DNA from: Sphingomonas sp. PAMC 26621
GTDB lineage: Bacteria; Pseudomonadota; Alphaproteobacteria; Sphingomonadales; Sphingomonadaceae
Assembly (NCBI RefSeq): GCF_000251145.1
Contig: NZ_AIDW01000013.1
Coordinates: 20,823-84,822, forward strand
Direction: 5' to 3'
DNA length: 64,000 nt
The notes beneath the pieces were generated by a model. The model saw only the letters and a program-made list of their open reading frames with translations, was not told the DNA's origin and made no database searches. Positions 7,677 to 17,861 of this stretch are shown in pieces. A program made the translations under genes and the position numbers. Numbering within the stretch: position 1 is the first letter of the stretch; each line of letters starts with the position of its first letter.

Positions 7677-8876
7677 ATGGCAGAGCGGGATACGGACATG
7701 CAACGACGCATCGGCATCAGGCGGCTGGGACAGGCCTCCTTGGTCGCGGGTGCGATCGTCCTCAGCGGGTGCCAGACGGTGGTCCCGCGCGGCCCGGTGC
7801 CGCGCCCGCGCGCGCCGACGGGGCCGAGCCAGCCGCAGCAGCCGGTGTTCGAGCAGGGCATCCCCAAGGACACCGCACGTCACCGCGTCGCGCTGCTCGT
7901 CCCGTTGAGCGGGAGCAATGCGGGGGTGGGGCAGAGCCTCGCCAATGCGACTCAGCTCGCGTTGCTCGATTCGCGCAACGAATCGGTCCGGATCACGACC
8001 TATGATACCGCCCCCGGCGCCGCCGCCGCCGCGCAGCGCGCGCTCGCGGACGGCAACCAGTTGATTCTCGGGCCGCTGCTGGCCGACGACGTCCGCGCGG
8101 TCGCGCCGATCGCCAAGCAGGCGCACGTGCCGGTGGTGAGCTATTCGAACGACACCACCGCGGCGGGCAACGGCGTGTACCTGATGGGCTATGTCCCCGC
8201 GCAGTCGATCGGCCGCGTGGTCGATTATGCCAAGGCGCACGGCGTCACCAGCTTCGGCGGGCTCGTCCCCAACGGGGTGTATGGCGAGCGCGCATCGACC
8301 GCGTTCCTGCGCGCGGTGGAATCCGCCGGGGGCCGGGTCGGGTCGCTCCAGACCTATGACCGGGTGACCGGATCGATGAGCGCGGCGATCACGCGGATGG
8401 CGAAGAGCGCGCCGTATCAGGCAGTGCTGATCGCCGACGGCGGCAATGCGGCGGCGGCGGGAGTTCCCGTGCTGCGCCGCAACGGCATGGGCGGCGCACG
8501 GATCATCGGGACCGAATTATGGAATTCGGACAGCACGATCGCGGGCAAGGTTGCGTTGAACGGTGCGTGGTTCGCGAGCGTGTCGGACGGATTGTACCGG
8601 CAATATGCCGCCAAATATCGTGCGCGGTTCGGCTCGGCGCCGTTTCGGCTGTCGAGCCTCGGCTATGATTCGGTGCTGCTGACGATTCGCATCATGCGTG
8701 ACTGGCCGATCGGCACGGCGTTCCCCGAGGAAAAGTTGCGCGATCGTGGCGGTTTCGCCGGGATAGACGGCGCGTTCCGCTTCGGCCGCGACAGCGTGGC
8801 CGAGCGCGCGCTCGAAGTGCAGGAGATTCGCAGCGGGACGACGGTGACGGTGTCGCCTGCGCCGACCGGGTTCTGA
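7677..8876 (+). CDS. Penicillin-binding protein activator (LpoA-like lipoprotein)
   Basis: 399 residues from the ATG at 7677 (a second ATG at 7698 is equally plausible and gives a cleaner signal peptide). A lipobox LSGC places the lipidated cysteine at residue 32. A Pro-rich linker follows, then a periplasmic-binding-protein-like domain (HRVALLVPLSGSNAGVG, ILGPLLADDVRAVAPIA, SYSNDTTAAG). In the LpoA family this domain sits under the outer membrane and stimulates penicillin-binding proteins. The conserved position beside rsmI and yraN supports the assignment. It lacks the N-terminal TPR part of E. coli LpoA, as in other alphaproteobacterial versions. Confidence 0.87.
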   Translation: MAERDTDMQRRIGIRRLGQASLVAGAIVLSGCQTVVPRGPVPRPRAPTGPSQPQQPVFEQGIPKDTARHRVALLVPLSGSNAGVGQSLANATQLALLDSRNESVRITTYDTAPGAAAAAQRALADGNQLILGPLLADDVRAVAPIAKQAHVPVVSYSNDTTAAGNGVYLMGYVPAQSIGRVVDYAKAHGVTSFGGLVPNGVYGERASTAFLRAVESAGGRVGSLQTYDRVTGSMSAAITRMAKSAPYQAVLIADGGNAAAAGVPVLRRNGMGGARIIGTELWNSDSTIAGKVALNGAWFASVSDGLYRQYAAKYRARFGSAPFRLSSLGYDSVLLTIRIMRDWPIGTAFPEEKLRDRGGFAGIDGAFRFGRDSVAERALEVQEIRSGTTVTVSPAPTGF

Positions 8877-8934
8877 TCCAGGGCACCGGGGTGGCGGCAA
8901 GGCGTCCGTCACCCCGGCACGCCTGATTTGCGCG

Positions 8935-10101
8935 CTACGCCGTTCGCACCACCAGCGGCAGGATCGCGTCGAGCAGCAGCATCCCCGCTTCGGTCACCCC
9001 CATCCAGTCGCCGTCGCGCGCGACCAGTCCCAGCGTGACAAGCCGCTCCGCAGCGGACGCATCGATCAGACCGTCGACGCTCGTCTCGCCCAACCGCGCG
9101 ATCCGCGCGAGATCGACACCTTCGCGCAGCCGCAGCCCCATCAGCAGCGCCTCGGTCGCGCGGTCGGCGGGGACGAGCGGTTCCTCGATCTGCGCGCCAT
9201 GTCCGTTGCGCGCGACCGCGCCGATCCAGTTCTCGGGCTTCTTGTGCCGCGCGGTCGCGAGTCCGCCGCGTCGCCCGTGTGCGCCGGGACCGACCCCGGC
9301 GTAATCGCGGTAGCGCCAGTAGACGAGGTTGTGCCGGCTCTCCGCGCCAAGGCGCGCGTGGTTGGAGATTTCATATGCCGGCAATCCCGCCGCCGCGGTC
9401 ATCGCGCGCGTTGCCTCGAACAAATCCGCCGCGGAATCGCCGTCCGGAATAACGATCCGCCCCGCCGCCGCCTCGGTCGCGAAGCGCGTGCCCGGTTCGA
9501 TGGTAAGCTGGTACAGCGACAGATGCTCGGTCCCGAAGGCGATCGCGCGCGCGAGCTCGGCTTCCCACGCGTCGATCCGCTGGCCGGGGCGCGCGTAGAT
9601 CAGGTCGAAGCTGACGCGCGCGAACGCCGCCTGCGCGGTGGCGAGCGCGTCGAGTCCCTCGGTTACGTCATGCGCGCGGCCGAGGAAGCGGAGCGCGTCG
9701 TCGTCGAGCGCCTGCAACCCGAGCGACACGCGATTGACCCCGGCCCGCGCAATATCCGCGAAGCGCGCCGCCTCGACCGAGGAGGGGTTGGCCTCGAGCG
9801 TGATCTCGATGTCGGGCTCGGGCGGCCAATAAGCGGTGGCGGCATCGATCACCGCCGCGACCGTCTCGGGGGGCATCAGCGACGGCGTGCCGCCGCCGAA
9901 GAAGATCGAGCCGAGCCGCCGTCCGGGCAATGCATCGGCTTCGTGCCTCAGGTCGGCGAGCAGCGCCTTGCGCCACGCGTCCTGGTCGACCACGTCGCGG
10001 ACGTGGCTGTTGAAGTCGCAATACGGGCATTTCGAGACGCAGAACGGCCAGTGCACATAAAGCGCTAACGGCGGCGGGGTAGGATCGATCGTGGCGGGCA
10101 T
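8935..10101 (-). CDS. hemW: Radical SAM heme chaperone HemW
   Basis: 388 residues from the ATG at 10101 (MPATIDPTPPPLALYVHWPF). The upstream part of the open frame overlaps the divergent CAP gene and has no family similarity. The radical SAM cluster motif is CVSKCPYC (Cys21, 25, 28), with a following FFGGGTPSLM and a C-terminal HemN-like domain. HemW binds and transfers heme. True HemN enzymes carry an extra N-terminal arm and a fourth conserved residue that are not seen here, so HemW is preferred over coproporphyrinogen dehydrogenase. Confidence 0.92.
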   Translation of the reverse strand: MPATIDPTPPPLALYVHWPFCVSKCPYCDFNSHVRDVVDQDAWRKALLADLRHEADALPGRRLGSIFFGGGTPSLMPPETVAAVIDAATAYWPPEPDIEITLEANPSSVEAARFADIARAGVNRVSLGLQALDDDALRFLGRAHDVTEGLDALATAQAAFARVSFDLIYARPGQRIDAWEAELARAIAFGTEHLSLYQLTIEPGTRFATEAAAGRIVIPDGDSAADLFEATRAMTAAAGLPAYEISNHARLGAESRHNLVYWRYRDYAGVGPGAHGRRGGLATARHKKPENWIGAVARNGHGAQIEEPLVPADRATEALLMGLRLREGVDLARIARLGETSVDGLIDASAAERLVTLGLVARDGDWMGVTEAGMLLLDAILPLVVRTA

Positions 10102-10127
10102 TGTCCGCGCTATGACGGCAGACGGGC

Positions 10128-10709
10128 ATGGTGGGAAGGTTGACGGGGTTGAAAAGGCGGATCGCGGTGGGTGTTCTCGCGCTGATGACGGTGGGGGCGT
10201 GCCAGGCACAGGAGCCAGAACGCGTGGTCGAGCCGCGCACCCAGATCGGCAATTATCCGCGCGGGGCGGCGCTGCTGCGCGCGGCGATGCTCGGCGGGCA
10301 TGCCGATGCGCGCGCCGAAGTCGGTGCCCCGCCGCTGATATGGGACGAGACCCTCGTCGCCGACGCGGCGGTCTATGCCGCCGAACTGGCCGAAACCGAA
10401 CGGTTCCGCCACGCCGACCAGCCGATGGGACCGGGCCGGGAGGGGGAGACGCTGTTCCGGGGAACGCGCGGGGCCTATTCGTATCGCGAGATGGTCGACC
10501 TGTGGGTCGCCGAGAAAAAGGACTTCGTCGATGCGGCGACGCCCTATTTCAGCCGGACCGGGCGCGGCGAGGATGTCGCGCATTACACCCAGATCATCTG
10601 GCGCGCGACGACCCACGTCGGCTGCGCAATGGCGAGCAGCGCGCAGGACGATTATCTGGTGTGCCGTTACTCGCCGCCGGGCAATGTGGTCGGCCAGCGC
10701 GTCAGTTGA
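10128..10709 (+). CDS. CAP (SCP/PR-1) domain lipoprotein
   Basis: 193 residues. A signal peptide ends at VGAC, a plausible lipobox. The CAP fold is visible: an early LRAAMLGGHADARAEVGAPPLIWDETL helix region, then HYTQIIWRATTHVGCAMA and YLVCRYSPPGNVVGQ, which match the CAP-motif order H-Y-T-Q-x-x-W ... G-C ... C-x-Y-x-P-x-G-N. Bacterial CAP proteins are secreted and their biochemical roles are mostly unknown. It is divergent from hemW with 26 bp between starts, and it separates hemW from rdgB, which are often adjacent in alphaproteobacteria. Confidence 0.85.
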   Translation: MVGRLTGLKRRIAVGVLALMTVGACQAQEPERVVEPRTQIGNYPRGAALLRAAMLGGHADARAEVGAPPLIWDETLVADAAVYAAELAETERFRHADQPMGPGREGETLFRGTRGAYSYREMVDLWVAEKKDFVDAATPYFSRTGRGEDVAHYTQIIWRATTHVGCAMASSAQDDYLVCRYSPPGNVVGQRVS

Positions 10710-10807
10710 GTTGCTCGGCCGGCGGACATGGTTAACATCGGCGATGCGATCTGGTTCGAAGGTAAAGCCAATAGCGGCTGACGCAGCCGCCAAACAATAT
10801 CGGCGAT

Positions 10808-10814
10808 ATTAACG
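10808..10814 (+). promoter_or_regulatory. ATTAACG box upstream of a PEP-CTERM gene
   Basis: ATTAACG lies about 139 bp before the start at 10947. The same heptamer occurs 91 and 93 bp before the two other PEPxxWA-CTERM genes (22596 and 28371). It may be a shared regulator site; evidence is only the recurrence. Confidence 0.2.
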
Positions 10815-10946
10815 TTACTCTTCCTGATTCGGAACAGATGCTGGTTAACAGGCCCTTATGACGCGTTGATGACGATTTTTGTTGGCGATACACCCGTTCT
10901 TACCAAGCGGCCTGTTGACGGCCCAGTATCAAAAGGGGTGTGACCA

Positions 10947-11558
10947 ATGAAGATGATCAACGGCCTGTATGCCGCCGCCGCGCTTGCCAGCGCCCTCGTC
11001 GCGATGCCGGCCGTGGCCGCAACCCCGATCGTCAGCGCGGGCAAGCTGACCGGCGCGACCGGCGTCGAGATCGGTGGCAAGAGCTACGACGTCGCGTTCC
11101 TGGATGGCACCTGCGGCAGCGTCTTCGGTGCGTGCAACGCCAGCCACTTCACCTTCACCAGCCTGTCGAGCGCGATGACGGCAAGCAACGCGTTGCTGTC
11201 GCAGGTCTTCATCAACGGCGCAGCGGGTGCGTTCGACACCCGGCCGAACCTGACCGCCGGCTGCACCAGCAGCGCTGTCTGCAACATCCTGATCCCGTAC
11301 GCACAGGGCTTCGGGGTCGTGCTGGCGGGCGACGCGGTCAACAGCTTCACCACGTCGCTCGACTTCAGCGTCCCCGCCTCGATCGCGGCGAACGCCTCGA
11401 CCGCGACGCTGGGCAGTTACGTCTATGCGAAGTTCACGCCATCGGTGACCGCTGCGGTGCCCGAGCCTGCGACCTGGGCGATGATGTTCGCCGGGTTCGG
11501 CCTGATGGGCGCCGCCCTGCGCTACCGCAAGCGTTCGACCAAGCTCAGCTTCGCCTGA
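10947..11558 (+). CDS. PEPxxWA-CTERM sorting domain protein (first of three)
   Basis: 203 residues. It has a signal peptide (about 1-25, ending VAA) and a secreted domain with two short Cys-containing segments (TCGSVFGACNA, AGCTSSAVCN). The C-terminal sorting tail has VPEPATWAMM, a hydrophobic segment and the basic RYRKR. Such tails are recognised by an exosortase, which is not encoded here. The substrate role is unknown. A good Shine-Dalgarno (AGGGG) precedes the ATG, and a strong intrinsic terminator follows. The gene stands alone between the CAP gene and convergent rdgB. Confidence 0.9.
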   Translation: MKMINGLYAAAALASALVAMPAVAATPIVSAGKLTGATGVEIGGKSYDVAFLDGTCGSVFGACNASHFTFTSLSSAMTASNALLSQVFINGAAGAFDTRPNLTAGCTSSAVCNILIPYAQGFGVVLAGDAVNSFTTSLDFSVPASIAANASTATLGSYVYAKFTPSVTAAVPEPATWAMMFAGFGLMGAALRYRKRSTKLSFA

Positions 11559-11580
11559 GTTTCGGCGGGACGGTAATGAA

Positions 11581-11613
11581 AAACCCGGCGGTCTGGCGAC
11601 CGCCGGGTTTTTT
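11581..11613 (+). terminator. Intrinsic terminator after the PEP-CTERM gene
   Basis: A perfect GC-rich stem (ACCCGGCGGTC with its complement) and a short TGGC loop are followed by six T residues, 22 bp after the stop. An A-run on the 5' side means it could also work for the convergent rdgB transcript. Confidence 0.9.
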
Positions 11614-11658
11614 GCGTGGGCGACCGCCCCGACGGTCGGGATCGCGCGGTGCGCGTCG

Positions 11659-12303
11659 CTACAGCACCGCCGCGGTCATCTGCGCGAAGGCGGCGGCGCG
11701 GTGGCTGATCGCGTGTTTCTGCGCGGGGTCCATCTCGGCGTAGGTCTGTTCGCCACCGGTGGGCACGAACACCGGGTCGTAGCCGAACCCGACATCCCCG
11801 CGCGGCGGCCAGGTGAGCGAACCCTCGGCGCGGCCCTCGAACCACTGGACGTGCCCGTCGGGCCACGCGAGCGCGAGGACGCAGACGAAATGCGCGCTGC
11901 GGCTTGCGTCAGGCCCCTTGGCGGCGAGCGCGTCCTCGACCTTGGTCATCGCCAGCGTCCAGTCGCGCCCGTTGGGCGTCTCCGCCCAATTGGCGGTGTA
12001 GACCCCCGGATCCCCGCCGAGCGCCTCGACGCACAGTCCGCTGTCATCGGCGAGCGCGGGGAGGCCCGAAAGGTCGGCGGCCTGCAGCGCCTTCAGCTCG
12101 GCATTGGCGACGAAGGTCGTGCCGGTTTCCTCAGGCTCGGGCAGGTCGAGATCGGCGGCGGAGATCGCCTCGATCCCGTGTTCGGCGAGCAGCGCGCCGA
12201 TTTCACGGACCTTGCCCGCATTATGGCTGGCGATCACCAGCTTGCCGGGGGCAAGCTTGCGGATCGCCTGGGGCGGCACGCCCTCCTGCGGGGTCGGCGT
12301 CAC
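11659..12303 (-). CDS. rdgB: Non-canonical purine NTP pyrophosphatase (dITP/XTP)
   Basis: 214 residues with a GTG start that overlaps the rph stop by 4 bp. It hydrolyses dITP, ITP and XTP, preventing their incorporation. Seen: the N-terminal [14 protein letters not shown] substrate loop, the [14 protein letters not shown] and [13 protein letters not shown] motifs with the metal-binding acidic residues, [10 protein letters not shown], and the C-terminal SHRAAAF motif with the conserved Ser-His-Arg. The rph-rdgB order is a conserved pair. Confidence 0.96.
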   Translation of the reverse strand: MTPTPQEGVPPQAIRKLAPGKLVIASHNAGKVREIGALLAEHGIEAISAADLDLPEPEETGTTFVANAELKALQAADLSGLPALADDSGLCVEALGGDPGVYTANWAETPNGRDWTLAMTKVEDALAAKGPDASRSAHFVCVLALAWPDGHVQWFEGRAEGSLTWPPRGDVGFGYDPVFVPTGGEQTYAEMDPAQKHAISHRAAAFAQMTAAVL

Positions 12304-13016
12304 TTGGCGACCGCGCGCGCCTGTGCCGCGAAGATGTCGGTGCAGCCGATCCGCGCCAGACGGAGCAGGCGGAGCAGCGCTTCCTCGTCATAAGTCGCGC
12401 CTTCGGCGGTCGCCTGGACTTCGGCGATGTTGCCGTTCTCGAGCAGGACGAAATTGGCGTCCGCGTCGGCGTTCGAATCCTCGTCGTAATCGAGGTCGAG
12501 CACCGGCGTGCCCTTGTAGATGCCGCAGCTAACCGCCGCGACCTTCTGCGTCAGCGGGTCGGCGGTGAGCTTGCCGCTCGCCATCAGCCCGTCGATCGCG
12601 AGCCGCAGTGCGACCCAGGCGCCCGAGATCGACGCGGTGCGCGTGCCGCCATCCGCCTGGATCACATCGCAATCGAGCACGATCTGGCGCTCGCCGAGCA
12701 GCTTGAGGTTGGTGACCGCGCGCAAGCTGCGCCCGATCAGGCGCTGGATTTCCTGCGTCCGGCCGGACTGTTTGCCCTTGGCGGCTTCGCGGCTGCCGCG
12801 GGTGTGCGTCGCGCGCGGGAGCATGCCATATTCGGCGGTGACCCAGCCTTCGCCCTTGCCGCGCAGGAAGGGCGGGACCTTTTCCTCGATCGAGGCGGTG
12901 ACGAGGACCTTGGTGTCACCAAAACCGATCAGCACCGATCCTTCGGCGTGACGCGTGAAACGCGGCTCGATCGTGATGCTGCGCATCTGGTCGGGGGTAC
13001 GGCCGCTTGGGCGCAT
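12300..13016 (-). CDS. rph: Ribonuclease PH
   Basis: 238 residues, the full usual length. It is a phosphorolytic 3' exoribonuclease that trims tRNA precursors and acts on rRNA. Seen: the N-terminal [12 protein letters not shown] start, the [10 protein letters not shown] strand, [22 protein letters not shown], the phosphate-site [26 protein letters not shown] with catalytic acids, and [18 protein letters not shown]. It is divergent from the TonB gene; in related genomes the divergent partner is often hrcA. Confidence 0.97.
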   Translation of the reverse strand: MRPSGRTPDQMRSITIEPRFTRHAEGSVLIGFGDTKVLVTASIEEKVPPFLRGKGEGWVTAEYGMLPRATHTRGSREAAKGKQSGRTQEIQRLIGRSLRAVTNLKLLGERQIVLDCDVIQADGGTRTASISGAWVALRLAIDGLMASGKLTADPLTQKVAAVSCGIYKGTPVLDLDYDEDSNADADANFVLLENGNIAEVQATAEGATYDEEALLRLLRLARIGCTDIFAAQARAVAK

Positions 13017-13113
13017 CGGGAATCTCCTGAGAATGGTCGCGACGACCTACCCGTGCGTTCGGACGGTGTCACCCCTATCTGAGGGGGCCACGACCGCGGA
13101 GCCCGACCCCCTG

Positions 13114-13878
13114 ATGACGACCTACCAAGCTTCCGCGACTGGCGACCGGATCAAGGGGGCGGGGGGTGCTGCGTTGCTGGTGGTGGCGATCGGATACGGG
13201 CTGGTCACGGGGCTGTCGGTCGACTTCCGCACGCGCGTGGTCGAGGAGATGAAGGCGTTTTCGGTGCTGCCGCCCGCACCGCCACCGCCGAAGAAAGAGG
13301 TCATCCCCGCACCACGCAAGGCGGAGAAGCGCAAGGAGGCCGAGGCCGCACCGCCGAACCTGACCGCCAAGCCGACCGAAGTCGTTGCGCCGCCGCCGGT
13401 CATCCGCCTGCCCAAGCCGCCGCCGATCGTGGTCGCGCCGGTGGCCGGGCCGGGGAGCGACTCGAAGGCGGGGGCGGCACTTGTGGTCGGGCCGGGGACG
13501 GGGAGCGGGGGGCAGGGCAATGGCCGGGGCAGTGGTCGCGGTGGGGATGGCGATGGCGGCGGGGGCGGGGAGATCCCGCTCGAGCTGATCCGCGGCGAGC
13601 TGCGCTACCGCGATCTGCCGCGCGATCTGTACGAAGCGCATGTCGCTGGGCGGGTCGAGATGGCGTTCGACGTGGGGGTGAAGGGGCGGGTGACGGCGTG
13701 TCGGATCACCCGGTCGAGCGGCAACCGGCGGCTGGATGCGGCGACGTGTGACCTGATCATCGAGAAGCTGCGGTATCGGCCGACGCGGACGGCGGCGGGG
13801 GTCGCGGTGCCGGATACGGTTTCGGGGGAGCAGGTGTGGACGATCGAGCGTGGGGAAGGCGGGGACGAAGAGGACTAA
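13114..13878 (+). CDS. Energy transducer TonB
   Basis: 254 residues from the ATG at 13114. It has one N-terminal membrane segment (about 16-36) and a Pro/Lys-rich periplasmic spacer (PPAPPPPKKEVIPAPRKAEK) with a later Gly-rich stretch near 130-160. The C-terminal TonB domain (about 165-254) contains GRVEMAFDVGVKGRVTACRI and the paired Cys residues. TonB couples proton-motive force to outer-membrane receptors; two such receptors lie in this window. ExbB and ExbD are not nearby. Start choice is uncertain, since an in-frame ATG lies at 13033. Confidence 0.88.
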   Translation: MTTYQASATGDRIKGAGGAALLVVAIGYGLVTGLSVDFRTRVVEEMKAFSVLPPAPPPPKKEVIPAPRKAEKRKEAEAAPPNLTAKPTEVVAPPPVIRLPKPPPIVVAPVAGPGSDSKAGAALVVGPGTGSGGQGNGRGSGRGGDGDGGGGGEIPLELIRGELRYRDLPRDLYEAHVAGRVEMAFDVGVKGRVTACRITRSSGNRRLDAATCDLIIEKLRYRPTRTAAGVAVPDTVSGEQVWTIERGEGGDEED

Positions 13879-13902
13879 CGGGGGATGATCCCCCCTTAAA
13901 CG

Positions 13903-14005
13903 CTTTCCCGGCGGAGACCGGGGCCCAGTAGAGGTGTCGGCGGTAAGAGAGCGCAGTGCCCGCCATTACCCGCCCTCGACTGGGCCCCGGCCTTCGCCGG
14001 GGAAG
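13903..14005. repeat. Palindromic element, CTTCCCCGGCG family, copy 2
   Basis: 103 bp between the convergent TonB and SDR genes. The left arm runs CCCGGCGGAGACCGGGGCCCA and the right arm TGGGCCCCGGCCTTCGCCGGG. The spacer is unrelated to those of the other copies at 21117 and 29729, whereas the arms are conserved. Confidence 0.8.
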
Positions 14006-14075
14006 TGCTAACCGGGGATAGTGCTTAGCGGCTAACCCCCGGCACTTACGCCCCGAGGGAAGCCGCCAACGCACG

Positions 14076-14861
14076 TTACTCCGTACCGCTGCCGGGTTCG
14101 GCCATCTTGCGATGCTGCTCGGCGACGAACGACGGGGGCAAGACGCCTGTGGCCGCAACCTGTAGCTTGTTCGACAGCCCCGAGACGATGCTGCCCTTGC
14201 CCGCGAACAACGCGTCCCAGCCGTCCTTCGCGACCTTGGCCGGGTCGCTCTTGCTGTCGCTCTGGCCGACGCTGGTGTCGTTCATGCCGGCGCGATCGAA
14301 GAACTCCGTCTCGACCGGCCCCGGCATCAGCGTCGTGATCGTGACGCCCTTCGACTCCTTGATCTCGTTGCGCAAAGCCTCGGTCCAGTTGTCCACGAAC
14401 GCCTTTGTGCCGTTGTACACCGCGTTGAACGCGCCCGGGATGTAGCCTGCGACCGACCCGGTGACGAGGATCTTGCCGTCGTCGCGCGCGACCATGTCCT
14501 TGAGGACACGCTGGATAAGATAGACCGTGCCCGTGATGTTGGTGTCGACCGAACGCCGCCACTTGGCGACATCCTGATCGAGGAACGCACCGCCGGTGCC
14601 GATCCCGGCATTGGCGCACAGCAGGTCGACCTGACGGCCCCCGGTGGCATCGAGCAACTGGTCGACGCCGTCGATTGACGACAGGTCGGCGTTGACCGAC
14701 TGGACGTCGGTGCCGAACTGCTTGAAGTCGGCGGCGGCGGAATCGATCAGCGCTTCGTTCGCGACGACGATCAGGTCGTAGCGGTCCTTCGCCGCGATGG
14801 TGGCGAGTTCGAAGCCGATCCCGGTCGATGCGCCGGTGATGATCGCGAGTTTGTTGGCCAT
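14076..14861 (-). CDS. SDR family NAD(P)-dependent oxidoreductase
   Basis: 261 residues. Classical short-chain dehydrogenase: the TGASTGIG dinucleotide motif is at 9-16, NAG is in LLCANAGIG, the catalytic Ser is in the GSVAGYIPG region, and Tyr/Lys are in YNGTKAF. A strong ribosome site (AGGAG) precedes the ATG. It is last in an SRPBCC-alcohol dehydrogenase-SDR operon, 23 bp after the dehydrogenase. Substrate unknown. The three-gene set looks like a stress or detoxification unit, which is inference. Confidence 0.88.
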   Translation of the reverse strand: MANKLAIITGASTGIGFELATIAAKDRYDLIVVANEALIDSAAADFKQFGTDVQSVNADLSSIDGVDQLLDATGGRQVDLLCANAGIGTGGAFLDQDVAKWRRSVDTNITGTVYLIQRVLKDMVARDDGKILVTGSVAGYIPGAFNAVYNGTKAFVDNWTEALRNEIKESKGVTITTLMPGPVETEFFDRAGMNDTSVGQSDSKSDPAKVAKDGWDALFAGKGSIVSGLSNKLQVAATGVLPPSFVAEQHRKMAEPGSGTE

Positions 14862-14884
14862 GATAGTCTCTCCTGGAATATGGG

Positions 14885-16071
<1,187 letters not shown>

Positions 16072-16072
<1 letters not shown>

Positions 16073-16653
16073 CAGGCCTTCTCCTCTTCATATTGCTTGC
16101 GCGTCTGCGCGGCGGTGGCAACTTCGCCGGTTTCCATCAATTGCTTGAAACGGCGCAGGTCGCGGCGCGCCTGGATCGCGGGTTCGCGCTGGAACAGCTT
16201 GGCGATCAGCTTACCGACGACACCCGCGGGCGGATCGTAGAGCAGCGTCGCGGTGACGACGGTGCCGCGTGCGCCGGCATCGCGGAAATCGACGCGACCG
16301 CTATTGTCGATGTCCGCACCGGGTTCGGACGCCCAGGCGATATACTCGCCGTCGGCTTCGTCAGTAACTACCGAGTCCCATTCGACCGTCTTGCCGCCGG
16401 GGGCTTTCACCACCCAATGCGACCGCTTGGCGTCGAGCACGTCGATCCGCTCGACATTGTCCATGAAGGTCGGAAGATTGGTGAAGTCCCGGAAATAGGC
16501 GAAGAGTTCGGCACGCGGCCGATTGATCGTGACCGCGCGCCCGACAAACGAATCGCCACGCTTTTCCAGCAGCGAGTCGGTCATCGCTTCGACGGCGGCG
16601 GCGTTGTGTTTGGATGCGGATAGCGGGGCATCGTCGGTGTTGACGTTTGGCAT
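16072..16653 (-). CDS. SRPBCC family protein (polyketide cyclase/START-like)
   Basis: 193 residues from the ATG at 16653, which has an ideal AGGAGG ribosome site; the longer open frame is therefore rejected. The protein shows the SRPBCC ligand-cavity pattern: [34 protein letters not shown], then [10 protein letters not shown], then a long C-terminal helix ([29 protein letters not shown]). Similar cytoplasmic proteins are found with dehydrogenases in stress operons. The ligand is unknown. First gene of the operon, divergent from hrcA. Confidence 0.85.
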
Positions 16654-16788
16654 CGGGCCCTCCTGAGGTGCGGTGTCGTTAACGCGCTTGGGGGGCGAGA
16701 CGGTTCCTCGAAAACAGAATAACATTGATCAGGTGCGGCGAGGCGGGCGCGCGGCACGGCGGTTGAGCGAAGCGCCAAGGGGGGCCAT

Positions 16789-17841
16789 ATGGTAAGCATG
16801 ACCGCAGCCCCGATCACCGAACTCAACGACCGCGCGCGGGACATCTTCCGCGTGGTGGTGGAGAGCTATCTCGACACCGGCGCGCCGATCGGATCCCGCG
16901 CGATCGCGCATCTGTCGGGGCTCAACCTGTCGCCCGCGTCGATCCGCAACGTGATGCAGGACCTCGAGGAACTCGGGCTGCTCGCAGCACCGCATACCAG
17001 CGCGGGGCGGATGCCGACCGAAACCGGGCTGCGGCTGTTCGTCGACGGAATGATGCAGGCGCTCGAACCTTCGCTGGAGGAACAGGCCGCGATTGCCGCG
17101 CGGCTGACGCATGCCGGGCCGGTGGAGGAAGCGATTGCTGCGACGACCGCCGCACTGTCGGGCCTGTCGGCATGCGCTGGGATGGTGATGGTCGCCAAGC
17201 GCGAGTTGGTGCTGCGGCAGATGAGCTTCGTGCCGCTATCCGCCGAGCGCGCGCTCGCGGTGCTCGTCGGCGCGGACGGGTCGGTCGAGAATCGCGTGAT
17301 CGCCTTGCCGCCGGGGCTGCCGGTGTCTGCGCTGGTCGAGGCAGGCAATTACATGAGCGCGATGCTCGGCGGGCTGACGATCGACGAAGCGCGCGCGCGG
17401 ATCGAGATCGAGATGGCGGACGAACGCGCCGAACTGGATGGCGCGGCGCGCACGCTGATCGAACGCGGGCTCGCGGTGTGGAGCGAGGATGGCGACCGCC
17501 GCCCGGTGCTGATCGTTCGCGGGCAGGCGCGGCTGATCGACGATGCCGCCGCCGCCGACCTCGAGCGCGTCCGCGATCTGCTCGACGATCTCGAGGGAAA
17601 ACAGGACATTGCGCGGCTGCTCGACAATGCGGCGGCGGGGGATGCGACCCGCATCTTCATCGGGGCCGAAACCAAATTGTTCGCGCTGACGGGGTCGTCG
17701 GTGATCGCCAAACCGTTCCGCGGACTGGACGGTCGCGTGGTCGGAGTCGTCGGCGTGATTGGCCCCACGAGGTTGAACTATGCGCGCGTCGTGCCCATGG
17801 TGGATTATACCGCCGCGACACTCGCGCGCTTGATGGGTTGA
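16789..17841 (+). CDS. hrcA: Heat-inducible transcription repressor HrcA
   Basis: 350 residues. HrcA represses chaperone genes by binding CIRCE operators and is tuned by GroEL. Seen: an N-terminal winged helix (LNDRARDIFRVVVESYLDTGAPIGSR, SPASIRNVMQDLEELGLL, HTSAGRMPTETG) and a C-terminal GAF-like region ending in the family motif GVVGVIGPTRLNYARVVPMV. The ATG at 16789 follows AGGGGGG; ATG 16798 is also possible. No TTAGCACTC-type CIRCE palindrome was seen upstream. grpE follows 20 bp downstream. Confidence 0.96.
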   Translation: MVSMTAAPITELNDRARDIFRVVVESYLDTGAPIGSRAIAHLSGLNLSPASIRNVMQDLEELGLLAAPHTSAGRMPTETGLRLFVDGMMQALEPSLEEQAAIAARLTHAGPVEEAIAATTAALSGLSACAGMVMVAKRELVLRQMSFVPLSAERALAVLVGADGSVENRVIALPPGLPVSALVEAGNYMSAMLGGLTIDEARARIEIEMADERAELDGAARTLIERGLAVWSEDGDRRPVLIVRGQARLIDDAAAADLERVRDLLDDLEGKQDIARLLDNAAAGDATRIFIGAETKLFALTGSSVIAKPFRGLDGRVVGVVGVIGPTRLNYARVVPMVDYTAATLARLMG

Positions 17842-17861
17842 ACCAGGGATTTTTGGACGAC

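Noticed and set aside
16654..16788. CIRCE operator or sigma-32 promoter before hrcA
   Set aside because: No TTAGCACTC-N9-GAGTGCTAA palindrome was found. A GTTGAGC/GGGCCAT pattern overlaps the start codon and does not fit well.
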